Shown in pieces: positions 5,887 through 13,295 of a stretch of 14,240 nucleotides of DNA. Both the position numbers and the translations under genes were made by a program. Origin of the DNA: Bdellovibrionales bacterium (lineage in GTDB: Bacteria; Bdellovibrionota; Bdellovibrionia; Bdellovibrionales; JAMPXM01); the NCBI GenBank assembly GCA_005792225.1, contig SXSP01000090.1, positions 1-14,240 on the forward strand. Reading direction: 5' to 3'. The notes below the pieces were generated by a model. That model was not told the DNA's origin and ran no database searches. It saw only the letters and a list, made by a program, of their open reading frames with translations. The stretch's first letter is position 1. Each line of letters opens with the position of its first letter.

Positions 5887-7011
5887 CTACTTCGTAGGTA
5901 AACAGACTTGCTTGCGGACTTCAGGGCTGATGGCGAGTGCGGGATCCGGGCGATAGTTGCGAATGCGCTCACGAATTCGGTCGTAAGTTGCACCTTTGTT
6001 ATTGCCGTCGGTGTTTTTGTTCCAGTAATTCACGGCATCGTTCGCGGACGTTCCGCAGAACTGCCGAAGAATCACGGACGACATGTAACCAGATGAATGC
6101 CACCCGTTCCAGCAGTGGAGGTAGAGCGGCTTTTTGTTTCTCGGATCTTTGAGTCGCTCGTGCACCATCTTGAGAATCTTCTTCGTGGCAGCATTGTTGT
6201 CGCTGGCCACGTGATTGAGGTAGGTGAGCTTGTTGTGTTTTCCGTCCTTCGTTACGCACTCCACAGAAGGCGGGGCAGACTTAAAGTTTGTAGGGTACAG
6301 GTAAATGGCGGTGTCGAATCCCTGTTCGCAGAGATTTTGTAATCCATCTCGCTGAAGGGGGTTTTCGTTTTTTCTCCAATCCCGTTTGTCTTTAGGATAG
6401 GTGTTATTCGCGCCGCCGCGGTAGACGAGTCCATCGAGAACGGTTCGAAAGTTGCGAACGCCATACAGGTCGTCGTCGCCTTTGCCATTGTTGTTGACCG
6501 CTTTGGTGTAGAGATCCGAAAGCCCGAAGCGCGGCTGAGCTTTTTTAACGACGGCATCGATTGCGCTAATGGCGGAGGAGTTCTGAGTTGGTGAGTGGCA
6601 GGTGCCACCGGCGCACTCGCTTCCAGATGTCGCCTCAGTCGGGATCTCCGGTTTCGCCGGGATTGGTGACGGCGAGGCAGCAACTTTCACGCGCCTCTCG
6701 TCGATGCCCTTTCTCTGATAGAACCAGACTTCTTTCCCTTTGAGCGCACCTTCCGTGACTTTGACAAAGAAAGCAGAGTTACCTGAGGGCATCATCTTCG
6801 TTCGCAAGATCTCGGCTCTAGTGCCCGGCTGAAGTATTCCGAGAACATTGCTCTTACGTCCCGACCAGTAATCGTCGGCGTCTTTTTTCCCGAAGCTGGG
6901 CGAAGAACGTGCGTAGAAACGCCCGGCGAGCTCAACGGACTGAGCTCGCGCCAGACTTGCGGCCAAAAAGCTTGTGAGAAAAATGAAAAACATCGAACCG
7001 GTGCCCGGCAT
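5887..7011 (-). CDS. Exported SH3-like + tyrosine-phosphatase-like protein (catalytic Arg missing)
   Basis: 374 residues; ATG at 7009-7011 with AAGGAGG 5 bases upstream, a near-ideal site. Signal peptide about 1-24 (...FLAASLARA). Residues about 27-98 are the same SH3-like module as in the three neighbours (F-Y-A-R-S-S-P ... R-K-S-N-V-L-G-I-L-Q-P-G), followed by the family's linker Cys pair (133, 138). The C-terminal half is not SLT but a dual-specificity/tyrosine-phosphatase-like fold: N-F-R-T-V-L-D-G-L-V-Y-R-G-G (187-200) matches the N-F-R-x-V...Y-R-G-G signature, and the P-loop reads H-C-W-N-G-W-H-S-S-G with Cys300. In CX5R phosphatases the seventh residue is Arg; here it is Ser306, so classical catalysis is doubtful. 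A periplasmic phosphatase or phospholipid/inositol-phosphate-binding role are both possible. It ends at its own terminator. Domain calls good, activity unknown. Confidence 0.83.
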   Translation of the reverse strand: MPGTGSMFFIFLTSFLAASLARAQSVELAGRFYARSSPSFGKKDADDYWSGRKSNVLGILQPGTRAEILRTKMMPSGNSAFFVKVTEGALKGKEVWFYQRKGIDERRVKVAASPSPIPAKPEIPTEATSGSECAGGTCHSPTQNSSAISAIDAVVKKAQPRFGLSDLYTKAVNNNGKGDDDLYGVRNFRTVLDGLVYRGGANNTYPKDKRDWRKNENPLQRDGLQNLCEQGFDTAIYLYPTNFKSAPPSVECVTKDGKHNKLTYLNHVASDNNAATKKILKMVHERLKDPRNKKPLYLHCWNGWHSSGYMSSVILRQFCGTSANDAVNYWNKNTDGNNKGATYDRIRERIRNYRPDPALAISPEVRKQVCLPTK

Positions 7012-7285
7012 GAATGCCTCCTTGGCGAGGAGTCATATCAAGCCGAAAGCCAATTCGAGAAAAACCGCGTTCGAAGCTCATTTGTTATTCAGTTGATTCT
7101 GGTCGTCGAATTTTTTTACACGTGTGGTGTTGATCGACTTCAGTCGGGGCCTCGCCGTCCATCATCTAGAACTGTTTAGTCTCAAGCTCCGGACAAAAGT
7201 CTTCTCGCGGTTTCGCGTCTTAACGAATTCCATATGTAAGCTTGGCCTTTCACATTATTCAATTTTTGCGAAAATGAGGGCTCGA

Positions 7286-7312
7286 TTGAACCTTTTTCGC
7301 GGGTAGGTCGTC
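7286..7312 (+). promoter_or_regulatory. ECF-sigma-type promoter upstream of the tolC-RND operon
   Basis: TTGAACC (7286-7292), 16-base spacer, CGTC (7309-7312). Group-IV (ECF) sigma factors typically recognise an AAC-containing -35 and a CGTC/GTC-type -10. The same composite with the same spacer recurs at 11864-11890, before the operon's own ECF sigma cluster. Transcription would start near 7319, about 43 bases before the GTG start codon. Confidence 0.65.
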
Positions 7313-7321
7313 CTACTCGCG
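7298..7321. promoter_or_regulatory. Dyad overlapping the -10 of the ECF-type promoter
   Basis: CGCGGGTAGG (7298-7307), TCGT, CCTACTCGCG (7312-7321): a 10-bp inverted repeat with one G-T mismatch. The -10 CGTC lies across its centre. Because it ends about where transcription should begin, a DNA operator is more likely than an RNA hairpin. The second copy of the promoter has no such dyad. Confidence 0.45.
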
Positions 7322-7361
7322 GGCTCATCTTTAGGCGAGCTCGGCCGGGTGGGAGAGACCA

Positions 7362-8783
7362 GTGAGAATCAAAAAAATTCTGAACTTCGGACTTTTAAGT
7401 CTCGTCTCAATCTCGAACATCAACGCGTTCGCGGCTGAGCCAATGAACTTAGATAACCTTTTAAGGAGAGCCGAAGAAAATTCGGAGGCCATTCAAGCGA
7501 GCGAGAAAACGATTCAGTCGATTCGCGCCGAAATCTCCGGTCGCGATCTCTTGCTTTCGCCAAAACTCGAGGCCGAAGTCGCGGATGCAAGAGACAATCG
7601 AGACAGCGTCGCCGCCAATCAGCGATTCCGTACCCAGCTCCTCGATGTTTCACTCACAAAACTCTTCTCGACAGGAACTCAAGTGAGCGTCTCTGCGGGT
7701 CATGACATAACGAGTACGGAGACGACAGGTCGTCGCAACATTGGTTCATGGGAGTTCAAAGTTTCGCAATCACTGTGGCGAGATGCCTTCGGTCGCAATA
7801 CAAAATTGAGGCACCAGGCTGAAGAAGCGGAGTTGCAGGCGAGAACTCTCACCGCGGTCTACCAGCGTCAGTCGTTCCTAGTCGAACTCGAGAACGCTTA
7901 TTGGGATCTCCTCTACGCTAAGAAAGAGGAAGATGTTCGACGCTCGAATATCGAGCGGAGCGAGACGGTTGAAAAATGGACTCGCGACCGCGCCCGTCGG
8001 TCAATGGCGGAGCCAACGGATCTCCTTCAAGCACAAGCCCTCGTGAGCAGTCGCCAATTAGAACTCATCGGCGTTCGCAATCGCATCGAGAGCCTGCAGA
8101 ATCGGATTCAGCAGCTCGTACCCAATCAGACTCCACGAACGTGGCAGATAGATCTGAAGGAACTCGAGGCGAGCCGACCCTTTGAGCAGCTCTTGACGGG
8201 TTCCGGCTCTGCTGAGCCCGTTCGGTTGGACTCTCTCTCATCGAGATTTCGCGCTCAACAAGCGGATTCCGAAGCGTCGCGAACAGATGATTCCTTGCGG
8301 CCCAAGGTCGATGCTTACGTCAGCTACGGTCAAAACGGGGCGGATGAGCGATTCGCCACGTCATGGGATCGCGCGAAGGATCCCCAATTTTCGGCTGCGC
8401 GAGTGGGAGTTACGCTCTCGATGGATCTCGATTGGACGTTGAAGGATGATCAACGTCGAGCTGCGCGGCTCAACGCAGAGGCGAGGGAGTTGGAGGCGCG
8501 TGCCCAGAGTCGCCTCTCCAATGTTGGTTGGGCGGATCTCAAGCGCGAAATCGATGAGCTCAAGCGCCAAGAGAAAGAGGCGGGTCGCCTCGCTGATCTC
8601 CAGGAGAAAAAAGTCGCCGCCGAACGCTCCCGTTATCGTCTCGGCCGTACGACGGTCTTCCAATTGATCACTTTCGAAATCGATGCGGCGAACTCGCAAA
8701 TAACCCTGGCCCGTATCCGTGCGGATCTTCGCAAACTTGAAGCTCGAGCGCGCATCTTCACGCGCCAAGCAGGTGTGCAATGA
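7362..8783 (+). CDS. TolC-family outer-membrane efflux channel
   Basis: 473 residues, GTG start at 7362 with GGGAGAG 6 bases upstream. Signal peptide MRIKKILNFGLLSLVSISNI... cut at A-F-A|A-E-P (about residue 24). The mature part has the two repeated long Glu/Arg/Ala-rich helical halves of TolC/OEP proteins: a first with L-D-N-L-L-R-R-A-E-E-N-S near the N-terminus and E-L-E-N-A-Y-W-D-L-L-Y at mid-protein, and a second ending in R-Y-R-L-G-R-T-T-V-F-Q-L-I-T, close to the family's 'R...G..T..dll' signature. TolC trimers span the outer membrane and periplasm and export substrates passed from an inner-membrane pump. Its TGA overlaps the RND start as ATGA, indicating coupled translation. No lipobox. 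The order channel-then-pump, with no adaptor gene in between, is unusual. Confidence 0.92.
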   Translation: MRIKKILNFGLLSLVSISNINAFAAEPMNLDNLLRRAEENSEAIQASEKTIQSIRAEISGRDLLLSPKLEAEVADARDNRDSVAANQRFRTQLLDVSLTKLFSTGTQVSVSAGHDITSTETTGRRNIGSWEFKVSQSLWRDAFGRNTKLRHQAEEAELQARTLTAVYQRQSFLVELENAYWDLLYAKKEEDVRRSNIERSETVEKWTRDRARRSMAEPTDLLQAQALVSSRQLELIGVRNRIESLQNRIQQLVPNQTPRTWQIDLKELEASRPFEQLLTGSGSAEPVRLDSLSSRFRAQQADSEASRTDDSLRPKVDAYVSYGQNGADERFATSWDRAKDPQFSAARVGVTLSMDLDWTLKDDQRRAARLNAEARELEARAQSRLSNVGWADLKREIDELKRQEKEAGRLADLQEKKVAAERSRYRLGRTTVFQLITFEIDAANSQITLARIRADLRKLEARARIFTRQAGVQ

Positions 8784-11700
8784 ACTTAATCGCGATCTCC
8801 ATTAAACGTCCCGTATTTGCCTGGGTCCTCATGTCGGCGATGATCATCTTCGGGGCAATTTGTTTTAACCGTTTGGGCGTGAGCCAGATGCCCGACATCG
8901 ACTTTCCGGTCATTAGCGTTTCCGTCACGTACGAAGGCGCCGCACCCGAAGTCGTAGAAGCCGAGCTCATCGACCCGATTGAACAAAACCTTCTCGGAAT
9001 CGAAGGTATCGAAGAGATGCGCTCGAGCGTGAGCCAGGGCCAAGGCTCAGTCACCTTGAACTTCAATATCAAAAGAAACGTCGATGTCGCTCTTCAAGAG
9101 GTTCAAACGGCTTTAAGTTCGGTTCGTTACCCGCTCGGAATTGACCCGCCTGTTGTACGAAAGCGAAATCCCGAGGAACAGCCGATCCTGTTCATCGGTA
9201 TCTCCACCGAACGCGACCTGAGAGAGTCAATCAATTGGGTCGACACTTATCTGCTCGATCAATTCCGATTCTTGCCCGGCATCGGTGAGGTCTCTCTCGG
9301 AAACGCGAGTAAGCGGAACCTAAGAATTTGGCCTGACCCCATCAAACTTCGTAAGGCCGATATGACGGTCGCCGATGTCCTGGCGGCATTGAAGTCGCAG
9401 CATTTGGAAGCATCGGCTGGTCAGTTCTCCGACACCAAACAAGAATACCGGGTGCGCTGGCTGGGTGAGGGATCAACGCCTGAGGAAGTCGGCAACATCC
9501 GAATCCTCAGACGGGGAAATCAACTGATCCAAGATCGTATCTATCGCATCAAAGATGTCGCCGAAGTTGAGAGCGGTTTGAGCGACATTCGAAGCGTAGC
9601 GCGGATTGAAGGAAAGAGCGCCATTTCGATCGCCATTCGGAAACAGCGCGGAGGAAACGAGGTCGAACTCGCGAAAACCGTAAGAGCAAAAATCGAGGAA
9701 CTGCAGAAGACCATTCCCAAGGATTACAAGCTTCAGGTGAATGCGGACTTCACGCGTTCCACCGAGGCCGTGGTCCATACGACTCAGGAGAAACTGATTG
9801 TCGCCGGTGTGGTGACGATCGTGATTTGCTTTCTCTTCTTGGGTAGCCTAAGTGCTGCGCTGAACATCTTGTTCTCGATTCCGACGTCGATCGTCGGAAC
9901 TTTCATGGTTCTTTACTTCTCCGGTTTTACCCTCAACCTCTTTACGCTGCTCGCATTAACGCTCGCGATCTCCATCGTCGTCGACGATGCGATCATGTTG
10001 CTCGAAAACATCGTACGCCACTACCACATGGGTAAGACGGCATCCCAAGCGGCATACGACGGATCAATGGAAATCCTGCCCGCAGCGACCGCCGCGACGC
10101 TTGCGGTTGTCGCGGTCTTTCTTCCTGTCATTTTCATGAGCGGCGTGACGGGAAAGTTCTTCTTCCAGTTCGGCGTCACGATGTCCGCTGCGGTTCTCCT
10201 CTCGCTTCTCGAAGCGGTGACGATTACTCCGATGCGGTCGGCGGCGTTTCTTTCGATATCGCCGAAGCCGTCGAAGTTTGAGATTTACCTCGAAAATCTT
10301 TTCCACCGTATGGGAGATATCTACAGAGTGGGGCTCGCCTTCACCATCCGGTGGTCCAAGACGGTGCTCGCACTCTCGCTCGCCATCTTCGTAGTCTCTC
10401 TTCTTCTCGTTCGTGGCTTGCGCTCCGAGTTCGTTCCCCAGCAGGATCAAAACATCATCAGCATGAACGCGCAGCTTCCCCCTTCGGCATCTCTTGAGGC
10501 GACGATTGCAAAAGGAATCGAGATCGAGAAGGTCATCGCGGCGAATCCTGAAGTTGAGCGCTACTTCATGAATATCGGTGGCGGTTTCGGCGCGTCGACC
10601 GTCAACCAGATTTCAATGCCGATCACGCTCACCCCCCGGGAGAATCGATCCAAGACGCACATCCAAGTCATGGATGATCTGAGGGCCGAACTTAAAAAAA
10701 TCAAGGGCGTTCGCTTCTCGATGAGAGATGTCTCGGCGCGCGGATTAACGACGGGGCGACTCAATCCCGTTTCTTTCAACTTGCGCGGTCCTGATCTCAA
10801 CATCCTGCAGGAGAAGGCTGAAGTCATCATGGAGCGCCTCAATCAAGAAGGCCTCACGCAAGATCTCGATACGGATTTCAAACTAGGTCTCTCGGAACTC
10901 TTGATTCGTCCTGACCGCGTGAAAATGGCGGAGCGGGGCGTGAGTATCGAAAGCGTAGCTCAAACCCTTAACGCCGCCGTCGCGGGAATTCGTCAGAATC
11001 AGTTTACCGAAGGTGGCCGTCGGTACGACATTCGAGTCAAGCTCCGTGACGAGAACGTCCGGTCCCCAGAAGACATCGAGCTCATCGACGTTCGTAATGA
11101 TTTTGGCCTTCGCGTGCCGATGTCCCAACTCGTTCGCTTCGAAGAAAATAAAACTTACCAGTCGATCACCCGCGTGAATCGTCAAAGGGCCATCGGAGTT
11201 TTCGGCAACGTCGCAACCGGCAAAGGTCAGGGGCAAGTCCTCGCCCGAGCAGAGCAGATCGCCCGCGAAGTTCTTCCCGAAGGATATGATTTTTCGCTCG
11301 AAGGTTCGTCCGCGGGGTTGACGGAGAGCTTTAAAAGCTTGGGCCTCGCGCTCGTTCTGGGGATCGTCGTCGCGTACATGATTCTCGCTGTGCAATTTAA
11401 CTCGTTCATCCATCCGGTCTCGATTCTCGCGGCACTCCCTTTCAGTATGACGGGTGCGCTTCTCGTCCTATGGATGTTTAACGTTTCACTCAATTTGTTT
11501 AGCTTTATCGGCCTCATCGTCCTGATGGGGATCGCAAAGAAAAACTCGATTCTTCTCGTGGAATTCACCAACCACGTTCGCCACGAGGGCGTGAAGGATG
11601 TCACTGAAGCGATCCTGAAGGCGTGCCCGATTCGACTTCGTCCCATTCTTATGACGTCGGTCGCAACGGTCGCCGCCGCGACCCCTTTGATCTTCGGCAA

Positions 11701-11893
11701 CAGCATCGGGCAGGAGACGAGAACGCCGATGGGTCTCACCATCGTGGGTGGAACAATCGTTTCGACGGTCTTCACCTTGTTCGTTGTTCCCTGCCTCTAC
11801 AAAGTGCTTGCGAGATTCGAATCACACAAAGAGGCCGAGATCACGATCGACCGACCGGAAGTTTTGAACCTTCGGGCCTCACCAGACGTCTAA
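8780..11893 (+). CDS. RND-family efflux pump, inner-membrane permease (HAE-1/AcrB-like)
   Basis: 1037 residues, close to AcrB's usual length. N-terminus N-L-I-A-I-S-I-K-R-P-V-F-A-W-V-L and first TM are family-typical; two large periplasmic loops follow TM1 and TM7 (about 35-330 and 550-860), with TM clusters at about 335-530 and 865-1015. Proton-relay residues are present: Asp402-Asp403 in TM4 (S-I-V-V-D-D-A-I) and Lys921 in TM10 (I-A-K-K-N-S-I-L-L-V-E-F), matching AcrB D407/D408/K940. The TM4 context is that of drug/organic-compound pumps, not the D-F-G...D...E-N form of metal pumps such as CzcA/CnrA. It uses proton import to expel substrates through TolC. Start is fixed by the ATGA overlap with tolC. 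The last codons contain the second ECF-type promoter. Confidence 0.95.
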   Translation: MNLIAISIKRPVFAWVLMSAMIIFGAICFNRLGVSQMPDIDFPVISVSVTYEGAAPEVVEAELIDPIEQNLLGIEGIEEMRSSVSQGQGSVTLNFNIKRNVDVALQEVQTALSSVRYPLGIDPPVVRKRNPEEQPILFIGISTERDLRESINWVDTYLLDQFRFLPGIGEVSLGNASKRNLRIWPDPIKLRKADMTVADVLAALKSQHLEASAGQFSDTKQEYRVRWLGEGSTPEEVGNIRILRRGNQLIQDRIYRIKDVAEVESGLSDIRSVARIEGKSAISIAIRKQRGGNEVELAKTVRAKIEELQKTIPKDYKLQVNADFTRSTEAVVHTTQEKLIVAGVVTIVICFLFLGSLSAALNILFSIPTSIVGTFMVLYFSGFTLNLFTLLALTLAISIVVDDAIMLLENIVRHYHMGKTASQAAYDGSMEILPAATAATLAVVAVFLPVIFMSGVTGKFFFQFGVTMSAAVLLSLLEAVTITPMRSAAFLSISPKPSKFEIYLENLFHRMGDIYRVGLAFTIRWSKTVLALSLAIFVVSLLLVRGLRSEFVPQQDQNIISMNAQLPPSASLEATIAKGIEIEKVIAANPEVERYFMNIGGGFGASTVNQISMPITLTPRENRSKTHIQVMDDLRAELKKIKGVRFSMRDVSARGLTTGRLNPVSFNLRGPDLNILQEKAEVIMERLNQEGLTQDLDTDFKLGLSELLIRPDRVKMAERGVSIESVAQTLNAAVAGIRQNQFTEGGRRYDIRVKLRDENVRSPEDIELIDVRNDFGLRVPMSQLVRFEENKTYQSITRVNRQRAIGVFGNVATGKGQGQVLARAEQIAREVLPEGYDFSLEGSSAGLTESFKSLGLALVLGIVVAYMILAVQFNSFIHPVSILAALPFSMTGALLVLWMFNVSLNLFSFIGLIVLMGIAKKNSILLVEFTNHVRHEGVKDVTEAILKACPIRLRPILMTSVATVAAATPLIFGNSIGQETRTPMGLTIVGGTIVSTVFTLFVVPCLYKVLARFESHKEAEITIDRPEVLNLRASPDV
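11864..11890 (+). promoter_or_regulatory. Second ECF-sigma-type promoter, inside the RND 3' end
   Basis: TTGAACC (11864-11870), 16-base spacer, CGTC (11887-11890), directly before the RND stop codon TAA. Both boxes, the spacing and the next two bases (TT) match the element before tolC. A transcript would start near 11897 and lead into the LTxxQ protein (ATG 11916) and the sigma/anti-sigma genes, giving the regulators their own autoregulated promoter. Confidence 0.65.
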
Positions 11894-11915
11894 TGTTTAA
11901 AAAGGGAGATCAATC

Positions 11916-12362
11916 ATGAGTCCCAAAATGAAACATGCTTTAAACGCGTTTTTGGTCGTGGCGATTGCGGGACCGTTGTCGACGTCATCCGCGCACGCCA
12001 AGCGAGATAAATATATCAAGATGGCCGAGGAGCTCCAGTTGACCGCTGCCCAACGCGAGCAACTCGAGAAGATCCGCGGCGAGTATAAGAAAACGCTTCC
12101 CGGAAAGCGAGAGGCCATGGAAGCCAAACGCGACGAAATGGAAAAAGCGTTGCGCGGCACGAATCCCGATGCGGAAGTTCGAAAAAAATTCGACGAACTC
12201 GAGAAGGCCCAAGCCGATTTTGCCAAATCTCGATTCGAGAAGATTCTCGCAATTCGCGCCATTCTGACACCTGAGCAGCGACAGAAGTTCAAAGCTTTCG
12301 ACGATAAGGACAAGCCCTGGAAGCGCCACAAAAAGGATTCCGAGGAAGAGAAGTCCGAGTAA
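11916..12362 (+). CDS. Periplasmic LTxxQ (Spy/CpxP/CnrX-like) stress sensor or chaperone
   Basis: 148 residues, ATG 11916 with AAAGGGAG 8 bases upstream. Signal peptide to about residue 28 (A-H-A|K). The mature protein is almost wholly charged alpha-helix with two LTxxQ motifs, L-T-A-A-Q (42-46) and L-T-P-E-Q (117-121), the hallmark of the Spy/CpxP/ZraP/CnrX superfamily. Members act as periplasmic chaperones or as sensors that bind the anti-sigma or kinase partner and release it under stress. Placement directly ahead of an ECF sigma gene and a one-TM anti-sigma candidate favours the CnrX-like sensor role. The mature chain has few His and no Cys, so the CnrX metal site is not evident; envelope or misfolding stress is a fair alternative signal. 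The very acidic/basic C-terminus (K-R-H-K-K...E-E-E) is unassigned. Confidence 0.82.
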   Translation: MSPKMKHALNAFLVVAIAGPLSTSSAHAKRDKYIKMAEELQLTAAQREQLEKIRGEYKKTLPGKREAMEAKRDEMEKALRGTNPDAEVRKKFDELEKAQADFAKSRFEKILAIRAILTPEQRQKFKAFDDKDKPWKRHKKDSEEEKSE

Positions 12363-12387
12363 AATAGGTGCTGGAGTCACTGAGTTC

Positions 12388-12954
12388 ATGAGTAAGCTGA
12401 AGGCTTCGAACATTCTCTTCGATTTCAATCGTGAGCGAGAGCTCACGGCGGCTCCGCCGTCGGCGGAGGAGTTTGGACAGCTTTATTCACTACACCAGGC
12501 ACTCGTGCGTTCGGTGATCTACCAAATCACGGGTCTTGAGGCGCTCGACGATCTGGTGCAGGAAACTTTCATCCGCATCTGGAAGGGCATGGCTTCGTTT
12601 CGCCATGAGGCCAAGATCACCTCATGGATTTACCGTGTGAGCGTAAACCAGGCTTTGGATCACATTCGCAGCGCCAATCGACGCCAGGAATTCGCAGATG
12701 CTGACGCTCAAGAAAAGTCAGCCCTTGATGCCGGGCCCGAAAAACTCGTCACGAACCGTGATCTCGTTACGAAGGCGCTCTTAAAACTTTCAGAGGATCA
12801 CAGAACTGTTATCGTGCTCGCACTCCTCCACGAACTTCCTTTGGCTGAGGTGGCCGACGTTCTCGGTGTTTCGGAGGGGACCGTGAAATCAAGACTGCAT
12901 TACGCAAAAGCGGACTTAAGAAAATTCCTCGGAGAGTACGGGGTGAAAATATGA
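12388..12954 (+). CDS. ECF-family RNA polymerase sigma factor
   Basis: 188 residues. Region 2 about 30-100 with the core-binding A-L-D-D-L-V-Q-E-T-F-I-R-I-W and S-W-I-Y-R-V-S-V-N-Q-A-L-D-H-I-R; acidic linker 101-120; region 4 about 130-182 with L-S-E-D-H-R-T-V-I-V-L and the helix-turn-helix V-A-D-V-L-G-V-S-E-G-T-V-K-S-R-L-H. No region 1 or 3, as in group-IV (ECF) sigma factors, which direct polymerase to stress promoters. The nearest Shine-Dalgarno (GGAG) is 11 bases from the ATG, somewhat long, which may keep translation low. Its TGA overlaps the next gene as ATGA, fixing sigma and anti-sigma in a set ratio. The two TTGAACC-N16-CGTC elements are its probable targets. Confidence 0.93.
   Translation: MSKLKASNILFDFNRERELTAAPPSAEEFGQLYSLHQALVRSVIYQITGLEALDDLVQETFIRIWKGMASFRHEAKITSWIYRVSVNQALDHIRSANRRQEFADADAQEKSALDAGPEKLVTNRDLVTKALLKLSEDHRTVIVLALLHELPLAEVADVLGVSEGTVKSRLHYAKADLRKFLGEYGVKI
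12431..12468 (+). other. Tandem hairpins in the early coding region of the ECF sigma gene
   Basis: GTGAGC (12431-12436), GAGA, GCTCAC (12441-12446): a 6-bp stem capped by a GNRA-type tetraloop. It is followed at once by CGGCGG (12446-12451) / CCGCCG (12454-12459), which competes with CTCCGCCG (12452-12459) / CGGCGGAG (12461-12468). It starts 43 bases after the ATG. It may slow or tune translation, or may only reflect GC-rich codons. Confidence 0.35.
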
Positions 12955-13295
12955 ATTGGACCGGCGACGACAACCTCAAAAAGTTCCTGCAAGAGAATCA
13001 ACCCCAAGCACCCGCGGCACCCCGGGACGAGCTCAGCGTTCTCATGAAACGGCTCGGCTACGAAACTCCAAAATCTTCTCGGGTCACGCGCACGCCTTGG
13101 TTTGCCTTCGGAGGTATTGGCGCCGTCGCGGCGAGCCTCGCTGTCGTGTGGATGACGGGGCAAGCGCCCGTGACCGAATCGCCTGACCGAAGTGACGAGT
13201 GGGCTCTGAGCCTCATGACAACTGAAGACGAGGACGACATTCTTCCGACGACTGACGTGGGCGAAGATTACTTAGGCCTCATCGCCGGCCGGTGA
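12951..13295 (+). CDS. Putative anti-sigma factor, single-pass inner-membrane protein
   Basis: 114 residues, overlapping the sigma gene by ATGA. Residues 1-49 are hydrophilic and would be cytoplasmic (with a helix D-E-L-S-V-L-M-K-R-L-G-Y able to grip the sigma factor), 50-69 form one membrane helix (W-F-A-F-G-G-I-G...V-V-W-M), and 70-114 form an acidic periplasmic tail rich in Asp/Glu. It lacks the H...C..C zinc motif of ZAS anti-sigma factors, so any binding is of the non-zinc kind. Size and layout (short cytoplasmic part, one TM, small periplasmic tail) recall CnrY. The role rests on gene order, overlap and topology, not on sequence identity that I can recognise. An LTxxQ protein would be the natural periplasmic partner. 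Confidence 0.68.
   Translation: MNWTGDDNLKKFLQENQPQAPAAPRDELSVLMKRLGYETPKSSRVTRTPWFAFGGIGAVAASLAVVWMTGQAPVTESPDRSDEWALSLMTTEDEDDILPTTDVGEDYLGLIAGR

Larger units (their letters stand above)
7012..7361. other. Divergent intergenic region between the phosphatase-like gene and the efflux locus
   Basis: 350 bases with the minus-strand gene starting at 7011 and the plus-strand gene at 7362. It carries the ECF-type promoter and dyad described separately near 7286-7321, an 8-bp palindrome ACACGTGT (7118-7125), a T-run at 7111-7117 and AT-rich stretches at 7200-7300. No promoter for the minus-strand gene could be named with confidence, and no coding frame in it looks real. Confidence 0.6.

Noticed and set aside
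7110..7125. T-run followed by palindrome ACACGTGT in the divergent region
   Set aside because: No stem precedes the T-run on the plus strand, and an 8-bp palindrome alone is expected by chance.
11227..11775. Minus-strand 182-codon frame inside the RND gene
   Set aside because: Antisense of TM segments of the pump; no start site or signature of its own.
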